NCBI GenBank assembly: GCA_030847615.1
Contig: JAUMIR010000002.1
Location: forward strand, 117,064,309 to 117,128,308
Origin: Gambelia wislizenii
Taxonomy: Eukaryota > Chordata > Lepidosauria > Squamata > Crotaphytidae
DNA length: 64,000 nucleotides
Direction: 5' to 3'
Part shown: positions 21,595 to 33,270 of the stretch, in pieces
How the letters are laid out: every line of letters begins with the position of its first letter
How positions within the stretch are numbered: the first letter of the stretch is position 1
Notes under the pieces: model-generated
What the model was told of the DNA's origin: nothing
Database searches by the model: none
What the model saw: the letters and a program-made list of their open reading frames with translations, nothing else
Translations under genes and position numbers: made by a program

Positions 21595-23457
21595 ATGAAT
21601 TTAAAAATTGTTACATGGAATGTTAAAGGGCTCAACTCACCAGAAAAAAGAAGAAAAATATTCCACACTTTGGAGAGGGAAAAGTATGACATAATCTGCT
21701 TACAGGAAACTCACATTAAATCGGATAATAGTAATCTACTAATAAACAGAAAATTGGAGAAAGAATATACATCAAAAACAAATGAAAAAAGAAAGGCATG
21801 GTCATATATGTAAATCAAAGAATTCAAGCAGAGGAACTTTTTACAGACACGAAAGGGCACTATGTGGCAATTGAAGCAACTATACAACAAAAGAAAACAT
21901 TAATCGTGGGTCTATATGCACCTTGGGAGAAAAGAGTATATTCTTCAAAGAACTGATGGAAAAGATATTAGAATGTGATCTTGACAGACTGATCCTATGC
22001 AGGGACTGGAATGGAGTGATCTCGCCGATATTGGATAGAAAATCTCAAAAGAGAATAAAGAAAGGTCAAGGAAAATTACCAAAATCATTTGAGATTTTAA
22101 AAGAAAATTTGATGTTAACTGATGCCTGGAGATTTAAATATGACAATGCCAAAGATCACACATTTTACTCAGAAAGACATAATTCCTTCACCAGAACTGA
22201 TTTTGTAATGATTATCCTGAAATATATGCAACACAATACACAAATTAGAGATACTTCCAAGAATTTGGTCTGACCATAATCCGGTCTGACTTGAAATGAA
22301 AGATCCAAAGAAAATGGAATACAATTGGAGGTTAAACGATAATTTACTACAAAGAGAAGAAGTGATTCAAAAAGCTAGACAAGAGGTACGATGGTTCTTT
22401 GAAGTAAATCTTAAAGGGGAGATGGAAGTTACTACAGTATGGGATGCCTTTAAAGCGGTGATGCGCATTTTTTTCATACAACAGAATATACTGCAAAACA
22501 AGAAAAAAAACAGAAAGAATTGATAAATTGAGAGAGGAGATTAGAGAGAAAGAAAAAAATTACAACAGGATCTTTCAAACAAAAAGCTAGTAGAAGAGAT
22601 AAAAATCTTGAAACAACAGATAGCATCTGAAACAACGGAACAAATTCAAAAAAACTTCAGTTTATAAAACAAAACTATTTTGAATACTCTAATAAATCAG
22701 GTAGATGGCTGGCATATCAGTTAAGAAAAATGCGGGAAAGGAACCATATTACTAAGATTAAAGAAGGAAATCAGATTCATTCAGACCAACAGAAGATCAA
22801 ACAGATCTTCAGAAAATTTCATGCTTCCCTGTATAAGAAGCAAGATAAACAAGGAAAGGATCTTCAACCCTTTCTCAATAATAAATCATTACCGGAACTA
22901 ATGAGCCAACAAAGAGAGATCCTAAACCAACCAATCTCAACAGCAGAAATTGTAGGAGCAATAAAGAAGCTGAAAGTAGGGAAAACACCAGGCCCAGATG
23001 GCTTCACAATAAAATTTTACAAAGAGATGGAGGACCAGCTATTACTACCATTTAAGAAAACACTTGATGGAATAATGAAAGGCGTTTATCCCAAAACATG
23101 GGAAGAAGCAAACATCATTCTAATCCACAAAGAAAACTGCAACCCATTGGACTCAAAGAATTATCGACCAATTTCACTGCTCAATGTGGATTACAAAATA
23201 TTTGTCTCAATATTGGCTAACAGACTCAAAAAAGTATTAGCAGACTGGATTGGGGAAGACCAGAGAGGATTTTTACCTGGAAGATTTATAAAAGATAATA
23301 TAAGACATGTGTTAAACCTGGTGGAATATTATGAAAATCATAAGGACAAAAAATTGGCTTTGCTATTCTTCGACATTTAAACAGCTTTTGACAATGTTAA
23401 TTGGAATACAATGTTTGAAATCCTGAATAGAATCAAAGTAGGCAACCAGTTTGCTAA
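21595..23457 (+). pseudogene. L1 ORF2 (endonuclease and partial reverse transcriptase), truncated
   Basis: It starts 65 bases after ORF1. The AP endonuclease begins NLKIVTWNVKGLNSPEKRRK, then IICLQETHI, and a new frame gives LILCRDWNGVISP and KDHTFYSERHNSFTRTDF, with a frameshift near 21810-21920. The linker is split across frames from 22260 to 22730. The RT starts at 22730 with TPGPDGFTIKFYKE, NYRPISLLNVDYKIF and LLFFDI at motif A, where a stop (23378) falls, followed by TAFDNVNWNTMFEILNRIK. It ends at 23457, well before the YADD box, because a different sequence is joined on. An L1 lacking its own 3' half cannot have inserted this way, so a later deletion or recombination is implied. Confidence 0.85.
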
Positions 23458-23815
23458 CTGGAAGCCACAGCTGCAGAAGAGGGTTACTTGAGGGCCTAGC
23501 TTCTGGAGTGCAAGATCTGATGTAATGCACCTATGTGGTTGAGTAAGCCAATGCCTGTAAATGTATATAAAAGAAGGCTCAGTTCAGAGCTCATTCTCTT
23601 CTTACGATTCTTGGATGTCTGGCGAAGCAGTTTGTTTGCCGAGTGAGTGTATCTGTATATATTGCAACTGCTTGAACTTGAAGATAAAAGTGCCTCCTGT
23701 TTATTTGGACATCAAACACTCTCTGTGTGAGTATTCTTGGGAACAGGTTGCTGCTAAGTCTGCTGAGATATTTTTTGGTTTCTGCCAGGGATTCAGTGTC
23801 CTATCATCCCCTGAC
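23458..23815 (+). mobile_element. LTR-like block joined between L1 and RTE
   Basis: This 360-bp block belongs to neither neighbour. It has a TATAAAAG box (about 23565), a plausible initiation region 30 bases on, a GATAAAAG polyA-like signal near 23683 and a T/G-rich stretch, the order found in a U3-R-U5 LTR. The ends could be TG (23459) and CA (near 23751 or 23819), but no target duplication is visible. One flank is L1 and the other is RTE, so the original insertion site is lost. A solo LTR is my best guess, not a firm call. Confidence 0.35.
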
Positions 23816-24480
23816 AGGAACACCAACTATTTCAGATATGCAAATGACAGCATACTACTAGCAGAAAATAGCAAAAATTTGGAACAATTACTGATGAAAG
23901 CCAAGGAAGAAAGTGCAAAGGCAGGTTTACACTTGAACATTAAGAAAACAAAAATAATGACCACAGGTGATTTACAAAACTTTAAAGCTGATGATGAAGA
24001 CATTGAAATAATTCAAGATTTTCCATTGCTTGATTGGAATCATTAATCAGAATGGAGACTGCAGCCAAGAAATCAGAAGAAGACGCTGACCTGGTAGAGC
24101 AGCTATGAAGGAACTAGACAAGATCCTGAAGTATACAGTGAATATTAAAGTTAGGATTGTCCTTGCCATCATATTTCCTATTTCTTTGTATGGTGTGAAA
24201 ACTGTACAGTGAAGAAAGCTGATAGGAAGAAAATCAACTCACTTGAAATGTGGTGCTGGAGAAGACTTCTATGGATACTGTGACTGCTAAAGAGACAAAG
24301 AAATGGGTCCTAGAGTAAATAAAGCCTGAACTCTCCCTAGAATCCAGGATGACTAAACTGAGACTGTTGTACTTTAGACATATCATGAGAAGGCATGGCT
24401 CACGAGGAAAGACAATAATGCTTGGGAAGGTAGAAAGGCAGTAGGAAACTGTTTACTCTGAAAAAACAGATCAAGTTAGA
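23816..24480 (+). pseudogene. RTE/BovB LINE, 3' part (reverse transcriptase end and C-terminus)
   Basis: The frame resumes at FRYANDSILLAENSKNLEQLL (YADD changed to YAND), then AGLHLNIKKTKIMTTG and EDIEIIQDF. The later, more broken part gives NGDCSQEIRRR, LDKILKYTVNIKVRIVLAI, then FEMWCWRRLLWI-like and KPELSLESRMTKLRLLYFRHIMRR. The region between 17957 and this point, about 770 bases by comparison with the copy at 31060, is missing. It probably belongs to the same RTE element as 15960-17957. Confidence 0.8.
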
Positions 24481-26454
24481 TCTGGTGTAGTGTAAGAAAA
24501 ACAAGTTGCTAAGCACTATTTCAGACAATACTTTTTCTGACAGTAAAATAAATTTTATTTTTTATTATTTTTTTATGACACAAACCTGGGCATGTTTACT
24601 GAGTTGAGGTTAGTTTACTGAGTTGAGGTCTCAGCTAAGTGGGCCTAAGAGTGCAGCCTTAGTATACTGAAAGAAACCACAGCTTGTGATACGTGAATAG
24701 CAGCATGCAAGTTTGATGTTTGGTACAAGCAGATATTAAATCTATTTTTAATAAGCACGAAGCAGTTGGGACTCTTCTTCCTCTTTCAATAAAGCAGCAA
24801 GATGAACACAAAATGTTCTGGAATACTTAAGAAACTAAAAAAAAATTACTCTCTACTTCTCATCCTTCTCAAATGCTTTTTTTTTTTGTCTTCTTATTCT
24901 TTAATTTTTATTTTAACAGGACCTGTGTTATTTTGCATGAACAGACATCTATAGTATTACTCCCACTTTACCTTGGGGCACAGGGAACAGGGCCCTGCCA
25001 TTTAGAAACACATTTTCCCACAGCTGCCTCATATAACCTGTTTTCTAAAATACAGGCACTTTTGGGTGTAAACACATGATTCTAATTGGATTTTTGACTG
25101 ACCCAAAGCCTATATTCTGTTCAAGGATATTAGGCCACAAAGGAGGATTTTGACAGAATAGCCTGTTCTAAAGTCCCACCAGTATGGGTTTTCTCTCTGC
25201 CTTCTATAGTCTTGGGGTCTGCCACTTAAAAGTGTAATTAAAAGTGTTTTTTGAGACACATGTGTAATGTTGACACCTAAAAGCCACCCATAAGGCTTGC
25301 AGAGATGCCAAGGAACTTTGCAGTTTTGAAGGCTTATGCTTCCAACCTGTGCAATCTTTTTCCATGGAGGGCTAGGCTGGCCCCTTTGTTCTCCCTTTGT
25401 TTATTTAAACAGGCATTTGATGGTTAATTGGTCATGGGGAGTCTTTTCTATGGCGTGTGTGTGCACTGTATTTTTTTTTATTTCTAACGTTATATTTTTA
25501 AATGATTTTACACTTTTTGAATTCAATGGTGTTTTAATAAGAAATAGAACTGTATCTTGTTTTAACTTTTTTATCATTGGGATTTTCACTTTATATTGTT
25601 TTAGCCTTGTTGCAAGTTGCATTGAGTTCTGTGTCAGGAGCAAGTTGGGACATGAGTTAATTAATTAAATTAATAATACATATTTATAGTCACTACAAGC
25701 ACCATTTCTGACTTAGATATCCCAGTTCTATTGACCCAGATGTCTACGGTAACCAATAAGCATGGTTTAGTCTTATAACTAGAAAGAAGTAGCATGCAGA
25801 AGAAACATTTGGTTGAAAAAGCACCTGCTAGCAGAAATAAACATGCTTCCATCATTGCTGGCTATCATGCATGCTTTCACAGCAGTCATTTAAGGGTGAT
25901 CTACTTTCCCATTAGAGATAAGCAAAACTGCATAGAGAAGCAAACAATTACAAAGTTACCGGTAGATGAAATGTAAAATGTATTCAACTGGTAATAAAAT
26001 GAAATCCTGTAAGTAAGGGTGTACAGTTTTGAATGGTGGGGTGAGATGAGAGAAACAAAACACATAAAATACAATATCAGATTGAACAACTGGCAAGAAA
26101 ATTGTCACTGATAATTAATGCAAACTGGCAGCAAATGAAATGTGTCATGAATAACCAATGACATTAAAAGAACTCTAGAAAAACAAGTGAATTGTTTTAC
26201 TTAGCTGTCTTGATAATTTGATTAAATTACTCTGTTCGGTTTTGGGTCCCATATTTTGCAAAACAGCGCATTTCTGCGGCTCTCAAAATATTGCTGAATT
26301 CCAGTTCTCATAATATATTGTTCAAGCTGATTGACGCTAATGGCAGATGATCCACCAACACCTAGAGGGCCACTGGTTCCCCACTCTGACGTGGCAGAAG
26401 ACAAGCACACTGCAACTAGTATTCCCAATCCAGGTAACATATTGTTGGTCTTTC
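24481..26454. other. Unassigned DNA
   Basis: Two kilobases with no confident gene or repeat. A possible short retroposon tail lies at 25590-25680 (GTTGCAAGTTGCATTGAGTTC ... TTAATTAATTAAATTAATAATA), and 26365-26400 (CACCTAGAGGGCCACTGGTTCCCCACTC) resembles the edge of the foldback repeat listed at 28150. Confidence 0.35.
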
Positions 26455-26790
26455 AGTAAAATACAACAAAATCCAAAATTCACAAAAGGACAATAATTTT
26501 ATTGGCCAACTGGAATGCACAAAATACACAATGCCAGCTTTTGAAGCTCCACTGGTTTCTTCATCAGGCAAAAGATGTTAAAAAGAAGAAAGGAGAAGAA
26601 AAAGTGATGATGGTAAAGTCACAGGCCCACATTTTATATCAGATGTTGTTTCTGTTGTAGTTTAGTTGTTCTAGAGGGATCTTAATGCAGGCAAAGGCCA
26701 CTCACCTTTCTTGGCCATGTGGGGACCAGGAACAAAGGGCAATAAGACAGGTAATAACATTTCAACTCCATTAGTTACTTTTCTGTTGCT
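26455..26790 (-). mobile_element. Penelope-type repeat with hammerhead-like core, copy 1
   Basis: About 330 bases are shared with 48970-49310. On the minus strand it reads GCCTGATGAAGAAACCAGTGG then AGCTTCAAAAGCTGGCATTGTG. The first box CTGATGA is intact. The second is AAAA instead of GAAA and is followed by the self-complementary AGCT. Beyond the core both copies share CACAGGCC-ACAT, TGTTGTAGTT-AG, GGAGGGATCT-style text, GCAGGCAAAGGC and CTTGGCCATGT-GGGAC. It is non-coding here. Confidence 0.5.
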
Positions 26791-27413
26791 AATGGAGCCT
26801 TCATGATAGTAGTTACTACTTTTGGAAGAATGTTCTCCCAGAGAAGCTTCCTTATGTCCTACACAGCTATCATTTTGGTACCAAGTGAAAACTTAAAACA
26901 TAGGTTTACTCATTTAAACTTGTTACGCTGCTCTGTTTTAATTAAGGATTGTTGCGGGGGAGGGGTTTGCTACCTTTTATCTATTGTTTTGCCTGTTTTA
27001 TTGACTTGTGATTGTACTGGGTTTTAAAAATAATGTTAGTTACTATGAAAGACCTTGTCTGCAGAAAGTGCAAGTTAACGATCTAATGAAACTATCCTTG
27101 CACAGGAAATAGTTCTTGGGCCAGTCTCATGTAATTCCAGGGCCTGCATGATTCATTTAACAGGGGGAGCTCCCAGTGCTAGTCCCACATAATGGTGATG
27201 TGGTCATAGAAAAGAACACAGGTCACCACTTGCACAAGGACAAACCACATGAATTGGAAGCACATTATTCAGACAGGACAGGGTAATGGTGTCAACATTA
27301 TCAGCTGGCAGACCTCTAAAGAGCATCAAAAACAACATGGCTGACAACTGGAAGAAGCTAGTACAAACATTTGCCATGGTACTGAGTAAGAAGGCCTTCT
27401 TTCACTATCTAGA
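26791..27413. other. Unassigned DNA
   Basis: No gene or repeat family is recognised. Confidence 0.4.
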
Positions 27414-27658
27414 TTGGTTATCCCTTTCCCTGCAAAAGTGGGAAAACCATGAATATAGGCCCATTTTTTTTTTATTTGAGAGAATACTTCTCTGGGCATT
27501 TGTGGGTCCTCCAGCATGAGTCTATGGTCAACTTCCAGCAGAAATTGACCACAGAATCGCACTGGAGGACCTACAAATGCCTAGAGAGAACATATTGATC
27601 AAATCCATAAATCATCAAATTCGCAAATGCTCAACCTGGACATGTGGAGGGATGACTG
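27414..27658 (+). mobile_element. Pogo/Tigger-type MITE, decayed left end
   Basis: The right end GTGGAGGGATGACTG is followed by TA. The left end near 27414 (TTGGTTATCCCTTTCCC) is a weak inverted match. Inside, CTCTGGGCATTTGTGGGTCC is inverted at 27570 (GGACCTACAAATGCCTAGAG), and TCCAGCATGAGTCTATGGT is also present in the MITE at 61298. This makes it a related foldback-rich member of the same group. Confidence 0.6.
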
Positions 27659-28029
27659 TACTTCCGCAGAACTACCTTGTGACTTCCTACCTTCTCCTCT
27701 TTAGTTCAGTTCATTGTGCAGATTCCTGCAAATCTATTCATGCTGCCCAGTTTATTCAGTCTTTCTCACTCCCAATCAATATATTCCACCTGCTTATTAT
27801 TACTAACTTCTAGACTTTCCTGTCTCTAACATTTCCATATTCTCATATTCAGATGCCTTATGACACTGAAAGTAGCTGAAATATTGGCCTCTTACTGGAT
27901 TTTATAACAATTGAATAAAATTGATTTTTTGGGGGGATGGTAACATGTTTTATTAGGATCTATGTTCATTTCACTGAATTGTTTCAGGGTGTGATTTCTA
28001 GACAAAATTCCAAATGAGCTCTACATCTG
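27659..28029. other. Unassigned DNA
   Basis: No gene or repeat family is recognised. Confidence 0.4.
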
Positions 28030-28125
28030 CATTAATCTGGCTCCATTGGAATCTTATGCTACAGTAAAGAATTAGGTGCCATGGGATTCTCTGCTGCAAC
28101 AGACTAACAGGGGTAGCCCTTTGGA
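28030..28125 (+). mobile_element. Penelope-type repeat tail
   Basis: TCTTATGCTACAGTAAAGAATTAGGTGCCATGGGATTC followed by GCTGCAACAGACTAACAGGGGTAGCCCTTTGG matches the terminal part of the repeat whose head contains the hammerhead-like core at 14830. The core itself is not present in this fragment. Confidence 0.4.
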
Positions 28126-28149
28126 AACGCCCTTCTGTTGACATAGGTG

Positions 28150-28315
28150 TCTGAGCTTGGGGAAGGGGCGGGTAACTGTGGCCCTCCGGATGTTGTTGGG
28201 TTATAATTAAAATCCCTCACCATTGGCTATGTTAGCTAGGACTGATGGGAGTTGCTGACCAATCGAACAAATAATACACATCTGGAGGCTGCAGCTACCC
28301 ACATCTGATTTAAGG
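28150..28315. repeat. Short foldback repeat (squamate type), copy 1
   Basis: It opens with GTGGCCCTCCGGATGTTGTTGGG and ends with ACATCTGGAGGCTGCAG, which are imperfect inverted complements. CATTGGCTATGTTAGCTAGG and CTGATGGGAGTTG lie between. The same arrangement recurs at 30265 and 50885. It is likely a non-autonomous DNA element; the superfamily is unknown to me. Confidence 0.55.
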
Positions 28316-30264
28316 TTTTCAACTGGATGAAAGAGGAATGTGCTGCCTTCCTCTCTTTAAATCACAGCTACAGATCAGAACAGGCTGCTGGTGGACATCA
28401 CTGATTGGCTCAGCAGAGGCCAAGTTGCTGTGTTAGGAAATGTCTGATCTCCCTCTTAGCTCAGATGTGACCTGAGGAAAGGAGATGGATACCAGGTCTC
28501 ATTAGAAGCAGCTTTTGCATGCTCTGTCTGTCACAGAAAGCAGGGATGAGCAACATCCGGGGAGGTCTGACAACTTGTTACTTTTGCCCCTCAAAAACAA
28601 TAGTTATGGAAATCCTACCTCTACCACCTAAATCTCAATACACCATGGGCTGTAAGTGAGAAATGTAGTGAAAAGGAGAAAACTGTTTGACTCCTTTTCA
28701 TGTCCACCCATAGTGTTATCAACCTCAACTACCAGCATGGCCTAGAATAACTGCTAGCCAAGCTAAGCCATCTGGAAACTAGAGATGGACCTGCTGTGGT
28801 GTCATCTGCAGGGCTCACTCTACTTGTTAACCAAGAGGAACATGAATCATGATTGCTCCATCTGAGCATCTTTGGGCAGTCATGTTTTAACTCTCCAACA
28901 GAAATGTGGGGAAGTGGTGCATTTTGCCTTTATGGCAGAGAAACAGCTTGAACATATGAAGATGGACAAACTCTAATCAGGACAATTTGATATTGGGGTG
29001 TGCCTTTTATAGGGGCAGGCCAGTCTAACAGAAGGTGGATTAGCTGTACCTTTTGTTTGATTTTTAAAAGTTGTAGGATGTTATTTACTTCTGCATTTCC
29101 TTTTGGTCTCTTTGTTTTTGGCTACAGCTGAGAAAAATAAAAACTTGATTGGAATGATGCTTGACAACACACGATTCTCAATACCTCCTCCTACATGTGG
29201 TGGTTGTTTTGATCACTGCCTAATCATTGTTTCTTACTCTTATAGAGGCTATTACCAAAAATACAAGACTTTGTTGTTTTTAAAAACATTGATTCCTGCA
29301 CATCACCGCCTGTCTTTCCCTGGCCTCAAGCCCAGGCGTTTTTTCAAATTACAACAATTGTCTGTTGTCATGTGGTGGTGACAGCTGTCTAAAGAAAAGG
29401 AGCTATCCTGGCAGAGGAGTCGATTGATTCTAAAGGGAACATTTGATTTAAATCAAACCACTTTGTTTGTATTAAATTCATTATTGATAATATACTGTTA
29501 CTGTACACTGTAACAGTACATTACGATATAATTTTCATAAAACTGAAAGCTGACAAAGGCACAGAAACCAGGTAATTCTCATGCTGAATATGATTTTTTA
29601 AGAATAAAATTATCATTGTAAAATGGAGAGCATTATATATATGTACAGACCATAAAACAATGTCTATTATAGCAATTAGACTTCCATTTCATGCTTGTTT
29701 CTATTACCCATGTACCAACTTATATATACAACCAAGGAGTTACATCAGCCATCTAATCATGGAATTAGTGATGTATGAAGAAAAATCTTTCAAATGACCA
29801 CACCAAATCATTATAGTAATTATCCTGGAGACTGGAAATAAGTGACCCTGACCTGTTTCCTTTTTCCTTTTAGTGGCTAATTTACAAGAGTAGGAATAGT
29901 TATCATGGTTGGAGGGTTAGAAGTGTACTTTTCTGACCAAGGCTTAGGTAAATAAATACTGTACAATCCATAGCTTCAGCTTTGTGCTAAGATGCTTCCT
30001 TTGAGGACCTACTATTTTCTCTGTCCCTTCTCCCTTAACATTTTGGGAGACCAAAAAACACAGTGCAAATAGGAAAAGGCATGCTTAACAACTGGAATCA
30101 GTAGAAGAAGGAAAAAAGGTTTAAGTAACCTCCAAACAACCAGATCTTTGACAACATTCCTGAGAACGCTCGGTTACTTGCTCTTACATAAGAATGGCTT
30201 CCATTAACTCCTATGGTGAAAAGTAAAGGTACTGTACTGAGACAATGTTGTTTTGTGGCAAAGG
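28316..30264. other. Unassigned DNA
   Basis: Two kilobases without a recognisable gene. A small perfect palindrome-like tract (TGTTACTGTACACTGTAACAGTACA) lies near 29495-29519. Short AT runs occur around 29630-29645. Confidence 0.4.
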
Positions 30265-30385
30265 TTGGGATCATGTGGTCCTCCAGATGCTGTTGGACTG
30301 CAATTCTGGCCAGCATAGCCAATGGTGACAAATGCTGAGATTTGTAGACAACAACATCTAGAGGGCTGCATGATGCCCCACCTCT
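30265..30385. repeat. Short foldback repeat, copy 2
   Basis: ATGTGGTCCTCCAGATGCTGTTGGACTGCAATTCT is inverted as ACAACAACATCTAGAGGGCTGCATGAT. GGCCAGCATAGCCAATGGTG lies between. It matches the copies at 28150 and 50885. Confidence 0.65.
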
Positions 30386-31059
30386 GTCACTGTAAGAAAA
30401 CCAGCCTACAGGCACTGAAACTGGATACCGCTGCCATCTGGCAGGTACACTATAGGGGCCAATAATTCTCTGTTGAAGAAATCTCCATAATTGCAAGAAA
30501 GGGAGTGATAAGGTTGTTCAGTCATTTGTCTGAACTCACACTGAGAAGGCAACAATACAGTGCCTATTCTCCCACCTTGCCACCTCATGAATTCCTGCAG
30601 TGCCTCCTCTCTGCTGTGTGTCCAAAGGTTCCTTTAAAAATCAGGAGCTGGCTTCTCGGATAGGGAAGAAAAGAAGAAACAGGAGGAGGGGGAGGATAAG
30701 CGCCTGAAAAAAAGGGACTCCCCTGACCCCTCCCCTCATGAAAAATCTATGGGCCTTTAGCAAGACAGATAGAGTGAGAAGGCTGGTTCAGAAGTAGCAT
30801 CATGAGTTGGGGTCCTTTTCACAAATATTTTTAAGAGGAATATTTGAATATTTGAAACACACCTGTACCCTCTGAAACAGTGCTCCAGTATTCACATCTA
30901 AGTTCAAAATATCTCATATTTTGGTCCATGTTGAATACAAAAGAAAGCGGTCTCTGCATAACCTGGGAGAAGTGGCAGTTTCTATTGTCTTCACAGGCTT
31001 TGGCCATTACTGTAGAATCTGGTGACAACAATAACAACACTATTATGTCTATATAATGT
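30386..31059. other. Unassigned DNA
   Basis: No gene or repeat family is recognised ahead of the RTE element. Confidence 0.4.
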
Positions 31060-33016
31060 CAAGATGCAAGATGAACCATGAGAACCAGATGAACTATGCA
31101 CAGAAGCCAGGGACATAGTCAAGGAGGAATGCACAAAGATACTCTCTGTAGCCAAAACAAAAACTAAAAACAACCCCCCCCAAGAATCAATGGATGACAG
31201 ATGAAACTATTTAAGTGCTTCAAGAAGTAAAGGACAGATGAGAAGCAAAACAAAAGGGAGATAGAAATAGAGCCAGAACCATGAATGCAGCTGTTCAATG
31301 ATTGGTGTTCAAGGATAAAGAGAATTACTATAATAATCAGTACAAATAGAAGACAACAACAACAAAAAAGGAAGAACAAGACACCTCTTCCACAAGATCT
31401 GGGAACTCAAAGGGAAATTTAAACCAAGAGTGGGGGTGCTCGATGCTCATCAGAGGAACATAATACACAGCAAAGATAAAATAAAAAGACAATGGAAACA
31501 ATACATAGAAGAGCTATATAAAAGAGAGAAAAGGATAAATAACATATGGGAAGAAGAATCATATGAAGATGAACACCAAATTTGGAAAGTAAAGTGAAAG
31601 CTGCACTCAGAGCAATTGGGAGGAATAAATCACCAGGAACAGATGACATAACAATAGAACTGCTGCAATTCACAGAAGCAGAATCAGCCTTAGATCTAAC
31701 TAAAATCTGCCAACAAATATGGAAAACAAAACAATGGCCCGCAGACTGGAAATGATCAATGTATACCCTCATCCCCAAAAAAGGAGACACAAAAGATTTC
31801 AGTAACTACAAGACCATTGCATTACTCTCCCATACAAGCAAAGTCATGCTCAAAATTCTACAGCAAAGACTCCTATCCCATATATGGAGCAAGAAATTTC
31901 AGAGGTGCAAGCTGGGTTCCAGAAAAGATGAGGCACTAGGGATCACATTGTAAACATACATTGTATAATGGAGTGCACCAAAGAATTCCCAAAGAACATC
32001 AGCACATGCTTTATAGGCTATAGCAAAGCCTTTGACTGCACAGATCACGAAAAGCTATGGATTGCTTAAAAAAAAAAAGACTGTGCCACTATATTTGATT
32101 GTCCTGATGCAAAACCTGTACTTAGGACAAGAGGCTACTGTTAGAAAAAGAATACAGAGAAACAGAATGCTTCCCAATCAGAAAAGTGGTCAGGCAAGGC
32201 TGCATTCTGTCACCCTACTTGTATGCAGACAATATCATATGAAGAGCAGGTTTAGACTCAGAATAAGGAGTGAAGATCGAAGGAAAGGATATCAACAGTC
32301 TACAATATGCAGATGACACCATAATACTAGCAGAAAATAACAAAGACTTGGAACAACTACTAAAGAAAGTCAAACAAGAAAGTTTGTTTGCTAAGGCAGG
32401 CTTACTCTTGAACATTAAGGAAAAAAATTATGACCATGGAAGATTTACATAAATTCAATGTAGATGATGAGGGAATTGAAAGAAAGATTTCCCATACCTT
32501 GGATCATTGACTGCTCAGAATGGAGACTGCAGTCAAGAAATCAGAGTGGGAAGGGCAACTATGAAAGACCTAGACTAGTTCTTGAAGTGTAAAGCTATAC
32601 AGTTGAATATTAAAGTTAGTATTGTCCAGGTTATTGTATTTCCCATTACTATGTATAGGTGTGAGCTGGATGGTAAATAAAGCTGATAGAAAGAAAATCA
32701 ACTCATTTGAGACGTGGTACTGGAGAAGAGTTCTACAGATACTGGGACAGCTGAAAAGACAAACAAATGGGTCCTGGAACAAATCAAGCCTGAACTCTCC
32801 CTAGAAGCCAAGATAACTAAATTGAGGTTGCTGTACTTCAACCACATCATGAGAAAGCCTGACTCACTAGAAAAGACAATAATGAATAATGCTTGGAAAG
32901 GTAGAAGGCAGTAGGAAGCGGGAAAGACATGCCAGATGGATAGACTCAATCAAAGAAGCCATGGCCCTGAGTCTGCAGGATCTGAGCAAAGCTGTTGAGG
33001 ATAGGTTGTCTTGGAG
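31060..33016 (+). pseudogene. RTE/BovB LINE ORF2, second copy (linker to C-terminus)
   Basis: It starts in the linker (QWMTDET region near 31180) and enters the RT with ALRAIGRNKSPGTDDITIELL, WKTKQWPADWK, LIPKKGDTKDFSNYKTIALL and SHTSKVMLKILQQRL. The middle palm is damaged, then QYADDTIILAENNKDLEQLL (32290-32350) retains a full catalytic YADD. The C-terminus continues with NGDCSQEIR, RKKINSFETWYWRRVLQI, EQIKPELSLEAKITKLRLLYF, ARWIDSIKEAMALSLQDLS and AVEDRLSW up to 33014. There the repeat at 33017 interrupts it; the remaining codons are at 40286. It is 5' truncated and has many stops. Confidence 0.9.
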
Positions 33017-33270
33017 TTTTTCCGTGGTTGTTTCCTCCCCGCCTCCAGGCACATTCTGGAAGAGTTTATTCCTGACATTCTGCCTGCATCTGTGGATGGC
33101 ATCTTCAGAGAATGGTTGGGTAGAGTGTGTGAGGTTTCCAACCATTCTCTGAAGATGCCAGCCACAGATTCAAGCAAAACGTCATGAATAAACTCTTCCA
33201 GAACACGGCCACACAGCCCGGAAAAAAAACCCCCAAGGAAAACCTATGGATGCCAGCCATTCGACTTCAT
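33017..33270. mobile_element. Palindromic Penelope-type repeat, copy 2, inserted in RTE
   Basis: The same family as 15269-15516. The left arm (TTCTGGAAGAGTTTATTCC, GACATTCTGCCTGCATCTG, GGCATCTTCAGAGAATGG) is inverted in the right arm (CATTCTCTGAAGATGCCAGCC ... GAATAAACTCTTCCAGAACACGGCC). Hammerhead-type cores occur on both strands: CTGAAGA at 33149 with AAAACGTC at 33176-33183 (plus), and CTGAAGA with GAATGTC at 33074-33108 (minus). TGTCTTGGAG flanks it at 33007-33016 and at 40280-40289. Its last bases now lie beyond the L1, just before 40280. Confidence 0.6.

Noticed and set aside
29490..29520. Short palindrome as a possible regulatory site
   Set aside because: It is AT-rich, isolated and of a length expected by chance in a window of this size.
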